Assembly (NCBI RefSeq): GCF_003752585.1
Contig: NZ_RKHR01000004.1
Location: 434,001-498,000, forward strand
DNA length: 64,000 nt
Reading direction: 5' to 3'
From: Sinobacterium caligoides
GTDB lineage: Bacteria > Pseudomonadota > Gammaproteobacteria > Pseudomonadales > Sinobacteriaceae
This document shows positions 34,935 to 44,640 of the stretch, in pieces. The position numbers and the translations under genes were made by a program. A model generated the notes under the pieces. It was not told the origin of the DNA and did not search any database. It was given only the letters and a program-made list of their open reading frames with translations. Each line of letters opens with the position of its first letter. Position 1 is the first letter of the stretch.

Positions 34935-36113
34935 CTATGAAAAAATACCTCGGAAAAACAAAACGATAGAATCCCATATACGATTAATAAAGCCCGACTG
35001 CTCTACCGCCTGCAGCGCCACTAAAGGCTCATTGGCCAGTTCTTGGCCATCCAGTGTAATCACCAAGCGACCCAGTTCCTGCCCGTTTTCAAACGGCGCT
35101 TTAATCACATCGTCAATCACCATGTCTACTGACAGGTTTTTACGTTGGCCGCGGGCGATCGTCAGCACTAGATCAGACTTCAACCCCAAGGCCACCGAGT
35201 CGCTCTCTCCCGACCAAACTCGTGTCGTCGTCACTTCTTCTGCTGCGCGATAAAGGGTGCTTGTCTCATAATAACGGAAACCGTAGCTCAACAGCTTTTG
35301 CGTCTCCTGCACTCGTGCCTCTTCGCTACGCGTACCCATCACAGCAGCGATTAGTCGCATGTCCTGGCGCTTGGCTGAAGCGACAAGGCAATAGCCCGCT
35401 TCCTTGGTATGGCCGGTCTTCAAACCGTCGACGCTAGGGTCGCGCCACAACAGCTTATTTCTGTTCGGTGTGCGGATGCCGTTATAGGTAAATTCACGCT
35501 CCGAGTACATCTCGTAGTCTTCAGGGAAGTCTCGGATGATGCCCTTCGCTAAACGCGCCATATCGTGTGCAGTACTGTAATGCCCTTCAGCAGGTAGACC
35601 GCAAGAGTTAACGAAATGGGTGTTAGTCATGCCCAATAGCTCAGCATGCTTATTCATCACCTGTGCGAAACCGTCTTCGCTGCCGGCGAGGTATTCTGCC
35701 ACTGCAACACTCGCATCATTGCCCGAGGAGATGATAATGCCGCGATGCAAGTCACCAAGCTTGACCTGCTTACCGACCTCGATCCACATCAGTGATGAAC
35801 CCTTAAACTTTGGGTTCGATGCCCAGGCGTTACGACTAACCTTTACCAAGTCATCTTTGGTGACGTTACCTTGCGCTTCCTCATAGGAGAGCACATAGCT
35901 GGTCATCATTTTAGTTAAGCTCGCCGGCGGTAGTCGTTCATCAGCGTTTTTTTGCGCCAACACAGCTCCGCTGTCGGCATCCATCAACACCCATGACTTC
36001 GCAGCCAAATTTGGCTCAGCAGGGATAAGGGAAGGTGACGGCGCCGCTACGGCGGCAACCGATGAGATCACACTGGCACAAACGAGTGTGCAAACCGATA
36101 ATAACTTAAGCAT
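34935..36113 (-). CDS. dacA: D-alanyl-D-alanine carboxypeptidase (PBP5/6 type)
   Basis: About 392 aa periplasmic, membrane-tail-anchored PBP. SxxK in PPASLTKMMTSYVL, SGNDASV, and KTG in DGLKTGHTKEAGYCLV are the active-site motifs. C-terminal beta-rich PBP5 domain and an amphipathic tail (NRIWDSIVLFFRGIF). It trims pentapeptides. The frame opens about 32 codons further upstream, but ATG 36113 with GAAG 6 nt upstream and a following signal peptide is the better start. Confidence 0.94.
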   Translation of the reverse strand: MLKLLSVCTLVCASVISSVAAVAAPSPSLIPAEPNLAAKSWVLMDADSGAVLAQKNADERLPPASLTKMMTSYVLSYEEAQGNVTKDDLVKVSRNAWASNPKFKGSSLMWIEVGKQVKLGDLHRGIIISSGNDASVAVAEYLAGSEDGFAQVMNKHAELLGMTNTHFVNSCGLPAEGHYSTAHDMARLAKGIIRDFPEDYEMYSEREFTYNGIRTPNRNKLLWRDPSVDGLKTGHTKEAGYCLVASAKRQDMRLIAAVMGTRSEEARVQETQKLLSYGFRYYETSTLYRAAEEVTTTRVWSGESDSVALGLKSDLVLTIARGQRKNLSVDMVIDDVIKAPFENGQELGRLVITLDGQELANEPLVALQAVEQSGFINRIWDSIVLFFRGIFS

Positions 36114-36172
36114 ATTCATCTTCAAATTTGTTAATTGTTTCTGGACCGACAAGCCCACAATGAAAGTTGTAT

Positions 36173-36201
36173 TATTGTAGCCGAATCGGCTACGACTAGT
36201 A
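36173..36201 (-). promoter_or_regulatory. dacA promoter with operator-like palindrome in the spacer
   Basis: Minus strand TTACTA, 17 bp, TACAAT makes a fair sigma-70 promoter. The spacer contains a perfect 17-bp palindrome, GTAGCCGA-T-TCGGCTAC at 36177-36193, overlapping the -10. That placement suits a repressor, though no known consensus is matched. Confidence 0.55.
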
Positions 36202-36273
36202 AGCGCCAAAGCCCGTTAAACTATGACCATAAATTCAACGACAGATTCAACCTTGGCCACAGCATACGCGCTA

Positions 36274-37200
36274 TCAGCGCGTAATTAAGTGACCTGCTGC
36301 AAAACCCGCCGCCTGCAGCTTAGCCTGTATTGCTGGCGCCGTCTGCCGACTACTCAGCGGCCCCACTCGCACACGATAAAGCGTCGTCGTGCCCGACTGT
36401 GTCGCTGACACCTGTACTGGCTCACTCACCAGCGGTCGAATCGACGCCGCTAATTTATCTGCACTAGCACGATTAGACACCGCCGCGATCTGCAGATAAG
36501 GCTGTGCTTTCGCCACAGGCTTGGCAGTGGCATGCGCAACGGCGCCGGCTGTCACCGGCGTTGCCTTCACTTGAGTTTTGGCCCTCGCCTTCGCTGCCTG
36601 TTCACGCTGCCACTGATCGGGATCGACATACTCGACCTCCACCTGTGCAACCCCCTTATCCACATAACCTAGCTTAATTGCCGCAGCATAAGAAAGATCA
36701 ATGATTCGCTTCGAGTGAAATGGCCCACGATCATTTACCCGCACAATAACCTGTTTGTTATTAGCCAAATTCGTGACCTTAACGTAACAGGGGATCGGTA
36801 AGGTTTTATGCGCAGCGCTCATCGCATATTGGTTGTAAGTTTCACCATTAGAGGTCTTGCGACCGTGAAATTTAGCACCATACCACGAGGCACCGCCCCG
36901 CTCTTTGTACCCCTTTGGGCTCGCTAACACCGAATACTGTATTCCCGCGACTTTATAAGGCGAGCGGTTACCCGCACGCTTGATCGCCTCATGTTTCGGT
37001 GTGGCACTGATCAGCGTATGCGCCTCAGGTCGATGTGAGGGCGCACTATCCCTGCCCGGGGTGATGGGTTCATCCCGTATTCCCGACGAAGGTGTCGAGG
37101 TGGGTGTACTCATACAGCCACTCATTAACGCCGTTACGATGGCGACAAAAATGAGGCCATAATTGACTTTCACAGGAGCGATCACACCAAAAACCTTCAT
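36274..37200 (-). CDS. rlpA: Septal ring lytic transglycosylase RlpA
   Basis: About 308-aa lipoprotein: signal peptide ending MSGC (37200 ATG gives the correct short leader), double-psi beta-barrel domain (GGASWYGAKFHGRKTSNGETY ... CYVKVTNLANNKQVIVRVNDRGPFH), an Ala-rich linker, and a C-terminal SPOR domain (YLQIAAVSNRASADKLA ... VRVGPL). It cleaves naked glycan at the septum and binds denuded peptidoglycan through SPOR. Confidence 0.92.
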   Translation of the reverse strand: MKVFGVIAPVKVNYGLIFVAIVTALMSGCMSTPTSTPSSGIRDEPITPGRDSAPSHRPEAHTLISATPKHEAIKRAGNRSPYKVAGIQYSVLASPKGYKERGGASWYGAKFHGRKTSNGETYNQYAMSAAHKTLPIPCYVKVTNLANNKQVIVRVNDRGPFHSKRIIDLSYAAAIKLGYVDKGVAQVEVEYVDPDQWQREQAAKARAKTQVKATPVTAGAVAHATAKPVAKAQPYLQIAAVSNRASADKLAASIRPLVSEPVQVSATQSGTTTLYRVRVGPLSSRQTAPAIQAKLQAAGFAAGHLITR

Positions 37201-37285
37201 ACAATTTTGCTCTTCACTAACCAAAGACAGCGGGGAAACAGCCGGCTATACAAACAAATAACGCCGTTTCGAGAGCTGGCATACA

Positions 37286-38266
37286 TCAAGGTTTGATCAA
37301 AACAGCGATTTCTTGACTCAATTGGTAGACGGCCATCGCATAAAGTTGGCTGTGATTGTAGCGAGTGATGGCGAAGAAGTTAGGCAGCGCCATCCAATAC
37401 TCATCGCCGTCGGCACCATCCAGCTTCCAGATATTCGCTGGCATATCTTTCGCTAGTCGCGCGTGAGCGGTATAGCCCGATGCCGTTAATTCGCCAACGG
37501 TAAAGCGTAGCTTCAGCCCGGTGTTCACCTTGCTGGCATCGGCACCTTTGGCCACCGCGACACGTTCTACTACAGGCTCACCCGCTTTCCAACCATGCTC
37601 TTTAAAGTAATTGGCCACGCTACCGATGGCATCGCTGGGGTTGTTCCAGATATCGATATGACCATCGTGATCAAAGTCGACGGCATAGTGACGATAACTA
37701 CTCGAGATAAACTGTCCCCAGCCCATCGCCCCGGCGTAAGAACCCTTCAGGCTGCGAGGATCGACGCCCTGCTCCCGCGTTAAAATCAGGTAGTGCACCA
37801 ACTCGGAACGGAAAAACTTCGCCCGAGGTGGGTAGTCGAAAGCCAGTGTCGACAGCGAGTCCAGCACCCTGTAGCGACCGGTGAAACTGCCGTAACGGGT
37901 CTCGACACCAATAATTGCAATGATGATTTCCGCAGGCACACCGTAAACCTGCTCGGCACGATCCAGCTCCGCCTTGTATTTTTTATAAAACGCCGCGCCT
38001 CGCTCGGCACGATCGCCGCCGAGGAAGATTTTACGATAATCTTTCCACGGTTTCACTCGCTCCGCCGGGCGAGAAATCGCATCGATAATTGACTGCTGCT
38101 TCTCCGCTTCACTAAACAGCTCCGTTAGCTCCGCACGTTCAAAGCCGTGCTCGGCCACCATCTCATCGACGAAGCCTGCCACCTGTGGGTTACTGGTATA
38201 ATCTGCCTGCACCGATAGACTCGGTAGCAATAAAGCCCCTGCAACTAGCCAATTTTTTACGCTCAC
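37286..38266 (-). CDS. mltB: Membrane-bound lytic transglycosylase B
   Basis: A 326-aa transglycosylase with signal peptide (WLVAGALLLPSLSVQA), catalytic Glu in IIAIIGVETRYGSFTGRY, SLKGSYAGAMGWGQFISSSYR and a C-terminal substrate-binding region. It cuts glycan strands with 1,6-anhydro ends. No lipobox is seen, so it may be periplasmic rather than lipid-anchored. Confidence 0.92.
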   Translation of the reverse strand: MSVKNWLVAGALLLPSLSVQADYTSNPQVAGFVDEMVAEHGFERAELTELFSEAEKQQSIIDAISRPAERVKPWKDYRKIFLGGDRAERGAAFYKKYKAELDRAEQVYGVPAEIIIAIIGVETRYGSFTGRYRVLDSLSTLAFDYPPRAKFFRSELVHYLILTREQGVDPRSLKGSYAGAMGWGQFISSSYRHYAVDFDHDGHIDIWNNPSDAIGSVANYFKEHGWKAGEPVVERVAVAKGADASKVNTGLKLRFTVGELTASGYTAHARLAKDMPANIWKLDGADGDEYWMALPNFFAITRYNHSQLYAMAVYQLSQEIAVLIKP

Positions 38267-38311
38267 GTTTTCTCCTACCTCGCATTACGCGGTCAATTCA
38301 TTGTGAAATAT

Positions 38312-39457
38312 TTAGCGCAATAGCCGCTTCTTATCCGTACTGATCGCCATCAATATGCCAAAGCCCGCCATCAGCGTCACCAGGGCAGTACCACCTTGGC
38401 TGACCAATGGTAATGGCACGCCGACGACCGGTAGCAACCCAGAGACCATGCCCATGTTGACCAACATATAGACAAAAAAGGTCAGCGTTATACTGCCCGC
38501 TAAGAGACGCCCAAAAGTATCCTGCGCCATGTAGCCTATATGCATACCCTTCAGAATAATCAGCATATACAAGCCCATCAGCAGCAGCACGCCTCGCAAA
38601 CCAAACTCTTCGGCTAAAACCGCGATGATAAAGTCAGTGTGACTCTCCGGCAAAAAGGACAAGTGCGATTGCGTGCCTTCGAGCCAGCCCTTACCATACC
38701 AACCGCCTGAACCAATCGCCGTCTTTGATTGGATAATGTTCCAGCCTGCGCCCAGTCGATCCGACTCGGGGTTGAGCATGGTTAAAATGCGCTGCTTCTG
38801 ATAATCGTGTAGTACAAAGTGCCACGCCGGATAAGCGCTCGCCGCCACAATAGCGACCGCCGCAGCGATATAACGCCAGCTCAAGCCGGCAAAAAACAAG
38901 ATAAATAAGCCCGAAGAGGCGATAAGAATCGACGTCCCAAGGTCTGGCTGCTTGGCAATTAATAGCGTCGGCAACATGAGGATAATCAGGCTAACAATGA
39001 CGTGACTAAACTTCGGCGGTAGCGGACGAGTTGAGAAGTACCAGGCCAGCGTCATCGGCACCACCAACTTCACCACCTCGGAGGGCTGAAAACGCGTCAC
39101 TCCCAAGTCGAGCCAGCGCTGCGCGCCCTTGGCACCCACACCGATCAACAGCACCGCAACCAATAAAGCGATACAACCCACATAGGCAAAGGGCGCTATC
39201 TGCCGATAAAACGACAGCTTAAACTGTGCAACAACAAACATACCAAAGTAGGCAACGCCGAAGAATACCGCCTGACGCTTCACATTGGCGATCTCGCCGC
39301 CGGAGCCACTATAGAGGACAAACAGCCCCCCGAAGCTGACAATTAATAATAAAATCAATAACTGCCCGTCGATATGTAGTCGTCGCAACAGGCCGGTATT
39401 AGCAGAAAAAGAAGAATCATTAGCGCCCATCTGACGCACGAAATCACTGTTCGACAT
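38312..39457 (-). CDS. rodA: Rod-shape glycosyltransferase RodA
   Basis: A 381-aa SEDS protein with about 10 membrane helices. KQPDLGTSILIASSG, SGGWYGKGWLEGTQS and PLVSQGGTALVTLMAGFG carry SEDS signatures; the WNIIQSKTAIGSG loop holds the catalytic region. It polymerises lipid II with PBP2 during elongation. 42 bp after mrdA. Confidence 0.95.
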   Translation of the reverse strand: MSNSDFVRQMGANDSSFSANTGLLRRLHIDGQLLILLLIVSFGGLFVLYSGSGGEIANVKRQAVFFGVAYFGMFVVAQFKLSFYRQIAPFAYVGCIALLVAVLLIGVGAKGAQRWLDLGVTRFQPSEVVKLVVPMTLAWYFSTRPLPPKFSHVIVSLIILMLPTLLIAKQPDLGTSILIASSGLFILFFAGLSWRYIAAAVAIVAASAYPAWHFVLHDYQKQRILTMLNPESDRLGAGWNIIQSKTAIGSGGWYGKGWLEGTQSHLSFLPESHTDFIIAVLAEEFGLRGVLLLMGLYMLIILKGMHIGYMAQDTFGRLLAGSITLTFFVYMLVNMGMVSGLLPVVGVPLPLVSQGGTALVTLMAGFGILMAISTDKKRLLR

Positions 39458-39498
39458 TGATCACGCCAACACGATAACAAAGAACACTAACGAGTAAT

Positions 39499-41343
39499 TT
39501 ACAGGTCACTACGCAACTCTCCTTGATCATTAAGTAGGTAAGCATTCATTACGGCGAGCGCTTTCGGGCCCGCTACCGAGCCACCGTGCTCACCGTTTTC
39601 AACAATCACGGCAACGGCTATTTTTGGGTCGTCTGCTGGAGCATAGGCGATAAACAAGGCGTGGTCGTGCTGGCGCTTTTCATACTCATCCCGGTTATAC
39701 AACTCGCCCTGAGGGATACTTACCACCTGTGCAGAACCTGACTTACCAGCCAGGCGATAAGGTGCTCCTTTTAATCGACGCCCTGTGCCTCTGGCTCCGT
39801 AGATCACCTCTTCCATCGAGCCGAACACGACATCCCAATTGCTATCCTTGTTCAGCTTAACATCGCTACGCTCCGCCGCCGCAGGGTGAGATGAGTTCAT
39901 TACCAAACGAGGCACCAGTTGATGCCCTCGATTCGCTAAGATCGCCGTCGACAGCGCAAGCTGCACCGGGGTCGCCAACATATAGCCCTGACCAATCCCT
40001 GTCAGCAGTGTCTCGCCTGGATACCAAGACGAGCGGCGATTCTGTCGCTTCCATTCTTTAGTCGGCATCAAACCGCGGCGCTCACTCGGCAAGTCGATAC
40101 CGCTATATTCGCCCAGGCCAAATTGATGCGCGAAAGCCGACATCTTATCGATGCCTAACTTGTGAGCGAGGATGTAATAGTAAACATCGCAAGACTGCTC
40201 CATCGCCATATTGAAGTTAACATGAGTACCGTGCCCCCAGCGCTTCCAGTCTCGATAACGGTGCGTACTATTGGGCAAGCTATACCAACCGGGATCGTTA
40301 ATCTCGCTCGTCGCCGTCACCACGCCCTCTTCGAGCCCCGCAAGACCAACAATCGGCTTCACCGTTGAGCCTGGTGGGTACTGTCCCTGCAAACTACGGT
40401 TAAACAGCGGTAGGTCTAGTGAGTCACGCAACGCCTTATAATTTTTGCTAGAGATGCCGTTGACGAAAAGATTAGTGTCATAGCTCGGCGTCGAGACGAT
40501 AGCAATAATACCGCCGTTGCGTGGGTCAATCGCGACGATAGAACCCCGCTCCTCGCCCAGCGCCTCAAAGGCCGCTCGCTGCACTTTGTCATCAATATAG
40601 AGCTGCAGGTTTTTACCGGGTACTGGGTCGACCTGCTCCAGTGTACGTAACACCCGGCCACGTACATCAGTCTCTACATGACGATAACCCACAGTGCCAT
40701 GCAAGCTGTCTTCGTAGAACTTCTCTAGCCCGGTTTTACCTATAAAGTCCGTGGCAGCATAGTTATCGCGATCGATCTTCCCCTGCTCGCGCTCATTGAT
40801 ACGCCCCACGTAACCGATAGCGTGGGCGTAGAGTTCACCTTCGGGGTAGTAACGGCTGAGCGAACCCACCACCTCGACACCATCGAAGCGATATCGATTA
40901 ACTGAAAACTTAGCTATTTCCGCCTCAGTCAGTTTAAAGCGCAGCGGTACCGGGCTAAAGCCTCGATGCTGCTTTAGCCGCTTATAAAAGCGCGCTACAT
41001 CGTCATCATCGATATCCAGCAGCTGCTGTAGCTCACGCACAGTAGCATCGAGATCTTTGATCCGCTCACGAGTTAAGGAGAGATTATAAGTGGTACGGTT
41101 TTCCGCCAGCAGCACGCCGTTGCGGTCGGTAATCAGGCCACGTTTGGGGCTAATGGGTTGTACATGAACACGGTTGCGGTCCGATTGCGTCGAGTATTTT
41201 TCATAATCGGTAATTTGCAGGCCGTAATAACGATAGATAATGACGGCGCAGGCAGCCAAGACCAACAGCCCGGCCACCAGTAATCGACTGCTGTAGAGAC
41301 GGCGTTCACTAATAACGTCTTTAATTTGATCTCTATGTGCCAT
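39499..41343 (-). CDS. mrdA: Penicillin-binding protein 2
   Basis: A 614-aa class B transpeptidase: one N-terminal membrane helix (RLLVAGLLVLAACAVIIYRYY), pedestal domain, and transpeptidase domain with SxxK (YPPGSTVKPIVGL), SCD (EQSCDVYYY) and KSG (LAGKSGSAQVVS). It works with RodA in the elongasome; it is the target of mecillinam-type beta-lactams. Confidence 0.95.
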   Translation of the reverse strand: MAHRDQIKDVISERRLYSSRLLVAGLLVLAACAVIIYRYYGLQITDYEKYSTQSDRNRVHVQPISPKRGLITDRNGVLLAENRTTYNLSLTRERIKDLDATVRELQQLLDIDDDDVARFYKRLKQHRGFSPVPLRFKLTEAEIAKFSVNRYRFDGVEVVGSLSRYYPEGELYAHAIGYVGRINEREQGKIDRDNYAATDFIGKTGLEKFYEDSLHGTVGYRHVETDVRGRVLRTLEQVDPVPGKNLQLYIDDKVQRAAFEALGEERGSIVAIDPRNGGIIAIVSTPSYDTNLFVNGISSKNYKALRDSLDLPLFNRSLQGQYPPGSTVKPIVGLAGLEEGVVTATSEINDPGWYSLPNSTHRYRDWKRWGHGTHVNFNMAMEQSCDVYYYILAHKLGIDKMSAFAHQFGLGEYSGIDLPSERRGLMPTKEWKRQNRRSSWYPGETLLTGIGQGYMLATPVQLALSTAILANRGHQLVPRLVMNSSHPAAAERSDVKLNKDSNWDVVFGSMEEVIYGARGTGRRLKGAPYRLAGKSGSAQVVSIPQGELYNRDEYEKRQHDHALFIAYAPADDPKIAVAVIVENGEHGGSVAGPKALAVMNAYLLNDQGELRSDL

Positions 41344-41443
41344 AACCGCTCTGCATCTCGATTGACTCGGCGAACCTCTGTATCGGTGCTACGCCATTCT
41401 AAAGCGACTAATCATTACAGAGATCGTGTTAAAAAACCATGCA

Positions 41444-41914
41444 TTAAGAACGATGATAGGGATGACCTTGATTGATCGTCCAGGCGCGATAAACCTGTTC
41501 GGTCAATAACACCCTAACTAACGGGTGAGGCATGGTGAGGGCCGATAACGACCACTTCAGATCCGCTCGTTGCAGACAGTCCCTGCTCAGACCATCTGGA
41601 CCACCGATCAACAGGCAGACATCGGGCGAATGCATCTGCCAATCGGCAAGATTAGCCGCCAATTTTTCTGTGCTCCAACTCTTCCCGAGCACATCGAGCG
41701 CCACGACCTTGCTGCCTGCCGGTACCTGCGCCAGCATTTCCTTGCTTTCACTGGCAATAGCACGGGCGAGATCAGCGCCCTTACCGCGCTTACCTAGAGC
41801 GATCTCGATAAAATCGAGCTTAAACGTCGCCGGCAGGCGCTTGCGGTACTCGGCGACCCCCTCTTCGACCCACTTAGGCATCTTCGAGCCGACCGCAATG
41901 ATACGAATACGCAC
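41444..41914 (-). CDS. rlmH: 23S rRNA pseudouridine-1915 methyltransferase RlmH
   Basis: A 156-aa SPOUT enzyme. MRIRIIAVGSKMPKWVEEGV, LLIGGPDGLSRDC (SAM knot) and the C-terminal YRAWTINQGHPYHR are diagnostic. The GTG at 41914 gives the family's usual length of 155-156 aa; the frame extends further upstream but into rsfS. Confidence 0.96.
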   Translation of the reverse strand: MRIRIIAVGSKMPKWVEEGVAEYRKRLPATFKLDFIEIALGKRGKGADLARAIASESKEMLAQVPAGSKVVALDVLGKSWSTEKLAANLADWQMHSPDVCLLIGGPDGLSRDCLQRADLKWSLSALTMPHPLVRVLLTEQVYRAWTINQGHPYHRS

Positions 41915-41919
41915 GGCGG

Positions 41920-42258
41920 TTATTCTTCCCCTGGACCTGCACCTGACCACAGGCGCTCGAGGTCATAAAGCTCTCGTGCATCTGGCTGCATAATGTGCAC
42001 AACCACGCTACCAAGATCTACCAGCACCCAATCACCCGTCTCTTGGCCTTCGACACCCAGCGGCATAAAATCGCGTTTTTTGAATTCCATCGCCACGTTG
42101 TCACCCAGCGACTTCACATGTCGGCTCGAGGTGCCGCTGGCGATAACTAGGCAGTCGGTGACGCCGGTTAAACCACTGACATCTAGACAAACGACATCTT
42201 TGGCCTTGAGGTCATCAAGAAACTCTAGCGCCAACTCTTTAATCTGTTCTGTGTTCAT
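41920..42258 (-). CDS. rsfS: Ribosomal silencing factor RsfS
   Basis: A 112-aa protein binding L14 to prevent subunit joining during starvation. DLKAKDVVCLDVSGLTGVTDCLVIASGTSSRHV and WVLVDLGSVVVHIMQPDARELYDLE are the DUF143 motifs. Stop is 5 nt before rlmH. Confidence 0.95.
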   Translation of the reverse strand: MNTEQIKELALEFLDDLKAKDVVCLDVSGLTGVTDCLVIASGTSSRHVKSLGDNVAMEFKKRDFMPLGVEGQETGDWVLVDLGSVVVHIMQPDARELYDLERLWSGAGPGEE

Positions 42259-42338
42259 ATATCGATCTCTTTCACTTCGTCGCTCTCACAGCGATAATTT
42301 TAGTTCAGCGGCACAGCCGCCCATTCGCATCACACCGG

Positions 42339-43019
42339 CTACCCCGCTTCGAGGTAGAGCCCGTGCTGTTGTATATAGCGAGTCACTGACGGCAATAGCC
42401 AGTCCCTCGTCGATTCTCCTGTCGCTATCGCCTGTCGTATCTGCGATGACGAAATATCATAGGGCGTTAGCTCAACGACCAATACCTTGCCGGCGACACT
42501 ACCGTCCAAACCCTTGACGTCCGTCTCCAGTCGCGTCGCTAGCCAATCCCTCAGCTCCCCATCGGGCAGCTCGCTCATCGACCAACCAGGGCGAGCACAG
42601 ATGACCAAGTGTGCGTAATCTGTCAGCGCCTGCCAACGGTGCCAGCTACTCAGATTCAATAGCGAATCCATACCCGCGCAAAACGCCAGCCAGACATCAT
42701 CTCCCTGCTCGCGCCGCATCTCAGACAGCGTCTCCACAGTATAGGAAAGCCCTGAGCGCGCAAACTCTCGGCAATCCAAGCGCAGCTGTGGATAACTCGC
42801 TATCGCCAACTCGAGCATCGCAAGACGCTGCGCATCACTGGCCTGCGGCCGAGCGCGGTGGGGCGGCCTCGCCGAAGGCATCAGCCCCAGCGAGTCCACG
42901 GCCAACAATCGCTGCAGTTCAAGCGCCGTTTGTAAGTGACCGTTGTGAACAGGGTTGAAAGTACCGCCAAAGACGGCGTGGCGCCCCGTCACAAGCGGCT
43001 TATCGCCTAACGTGACCAT
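42339..43019 (-). CDS. nadD: Nicotinate-nucleotide adenylyltransferase NadD
   Basis: About 226 aa. [15 protein letters not shown] (HxGH-type nucleotidyl motif), [12 protein letters not shown], and the C-terminal [16 protein letters not shown] are the family motifs. It adenylates NaMN in NAD synthesis. ATG 43019 is preferred; it overlaps the end of proA by about 20 nt. The upstream frame continues five codons to another ATG. Confidence 0.93.
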   Translation of the reverse strand: MVTLGDKPLVTGRHAVFGGTFNPVHNGHLQTALELQRLLAVDSLGLMPSARPPHRARPQASDAQRLAMLELAIASYPQLRLDCREFARSGLSYTVETLSEMRREQGDDVWLAFCAGMDSLLNLSSWHRWQALTDYAHLVICARPGWSMSELPDGELRDWLATRLETDVKGLDGSVAGKVLVVELTPYDISSSQIRQAIATGESTRDWLLPSVTRYIQQHGLYLEAG

Positions 43020-44256
43020 CGCCGAAGACAACATATTTCTGCGAGGTCAAACCCTCGAGCCCCACCGGGCCTCGAGCATGAATCTTGTCTGTCGAAATAC
43101 CAATCTCTGCACCGAGGCCATATTCAAAGCCATCGGCGAAACGAGTCGAGGCATTAATCATCACCGAACTCGAATCGACCTCACGCAGGAAACGACGTGC
43201 ACGGGTGTAATCTTCAGTAACAATGGCGTCGGTGTGCTGAGAGCTGTACTGATTAATATGTACAATCGCCTCATCCATCCCCTCAACCACCTTGATCGAT
43301 AACACGGGTGCCAAATATTCTGTCATCCAGTCCTCTTCCGTCGCGGCGACAGCCTGCGGCAAAATGGCGACCGTCTCAGCACAACCTCGTAGCTCGACCC
43401 CTTTTTCGGCATAACAGGCGGCGAGACGCGGCAGTATATCGGCAGCAGCATTTTTCGCAACCAATAGCGTCTCCATCGTGTTGCAGGTGCCATAGCGGTG
43501 TGTCTTGGCATTCAAGGCAATCGCCTCCGCTTTATCGAGGTCCGCCTTGTCATCAATATAGACATGGCAGATGCCGTCAAGATGCTTAATCACCGGCACG
43601 CTGGCATCGCGACTGATACGCTCGATCAATCCCTTGCCACCTCGCGGCACAATGACATCGACATATTCAGGCATGGTGATCAGTTCGCCGACAGCTTCAC
43701 GATCGGTTGTCTCTACCACCTGCACCGCCGCCGATGGTAGCCCGACACTTTCCAGCGCTGTCGCTATACAGGCGGCAATCGCCTGGTTGGCGTTGATCGC
43801 CTCACTGCCACCGCGCAAAATGGTCGCGTTGCCCGACTTTAGGCAGAGGCTGGCAGCCTCGACGGTGACGTTAGGACGTGACTCGTAAATGATACCAATG
43901 ACACCAAGGGGGACGCGCATCTTGCCGACCTGAATACCGCTGGGCATGTACTTCATGTCGCTAATTTCAGCGATAGGATCGGCCAGTGCCGCAACTTGTG
44001 ATAAGCCTTCTAGCATGGCATCAAAGCGTTCGTCGGTAAGCGCGAGACGATCGAGCAATGCGGCATCAAGCCCGTTACTCTTACCACGCTCAAGATCGAT
44101 CGCATTGGCGGCAAGAATCTGCTCTTTCGCCAATACCAACTGTTCAACACACGCGGTCAGGGCACTGTTTTTTTGTTCTGTCGACGCCTTCGCCATCGCG
44201 CGCGAGGCATTGCGAGCCTCACTGCCGAGGGAGGCCATATAATTTTTTACATTCAT
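43000..44256 (-). CDS. proA: Gamma-glutamyl phosphate reductase
   Basis: A 418-aa proline biosynthesis enzyme. [40 protein letters not shown], active-site region ETLLVAKNA with the catalytic Cys in [10 protein letters not shown], and [25 protein letters not shown] are intact. First gene of the nadD-rsfS-rlmH group. Confidence 0.96.
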   Translation of the reverse strand: MNVKNYMASLGSEARNASRAMAKASTEQKNSALTACVEQLVLAKEQILAANAIDLERGKSNGLDAALLDRLALTDERFDAMLEGLSQVAALADPIAEISDMKYMPSGIQVGKMRVPLGVIGIIYESRPNVTVEAASLCLKSGNATILRGGSEAINANQAIAACIATALESVGLPSAAVQVVETTDREAVGELITMPEYVDVIVPRGGKGLIERISRDASVPVIKHLDGICHVYIDDKADLDKAEAIALNAKTHRYGTCNTMETLLVAKNAAADILPRLAACYAEKGVELRGCAETVAILPQAVAATEEDWMTEYLAPVLSIKVVEGMDEAIVHINQYSSQHTDAIVTEDYTRARRFLREVDSSSVMINASTRFADGFEYGLGAEIGISTDKIHARGPVGLEGLTSQKYVVFGDGHVRR

Positions 44257-44640
44257 CGAGGGTGCTCAAACTGTCACTGGGAAAAATTTGGGGACTGACA
44301 CGCTCACCATTATCTCATCAATAACGGCGAGATGACATCAATAGAGGGTGATTGATCGACAACCAATTCAGACTCTCCTGTACAGACACAAGGAAAGTGC
44401 AGATATCTCCCTGCCACTGTGCATAATTTCTCACAGCTATGGTATTGTCGACTGCAACATCGCCTTAACATAACAGCAACACTATTGACAACAGCAACAG
44501 GCAATACTGTCGCTATAGCAGAGGATATGATCACTATTTCGATATTTTTGCAGAACAACGCCGGATTACAACACGCCGCAACGACGCCAATTGGCTCGAT
44601 AGTACACCCCCTCATTTAGCAGTAAGAGTAAACAGCCCCC
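44257..44640. other. Divergent intergenic region proA / cation antiporter
   Basis: About 380 bp without a supported gene. It has CAACA-rich stretches around 44480-44510 and T-rich segments. Promoters for both divergent genes should lie here; no strong hexamers were found. Confidence 0.45.

Noticed and set aside
44310-44615. A 101-codon minus-strand frame between proA and the antiporter
   Set aside because: No ribosome site, no domain, and it lies in a divergent promoter region.
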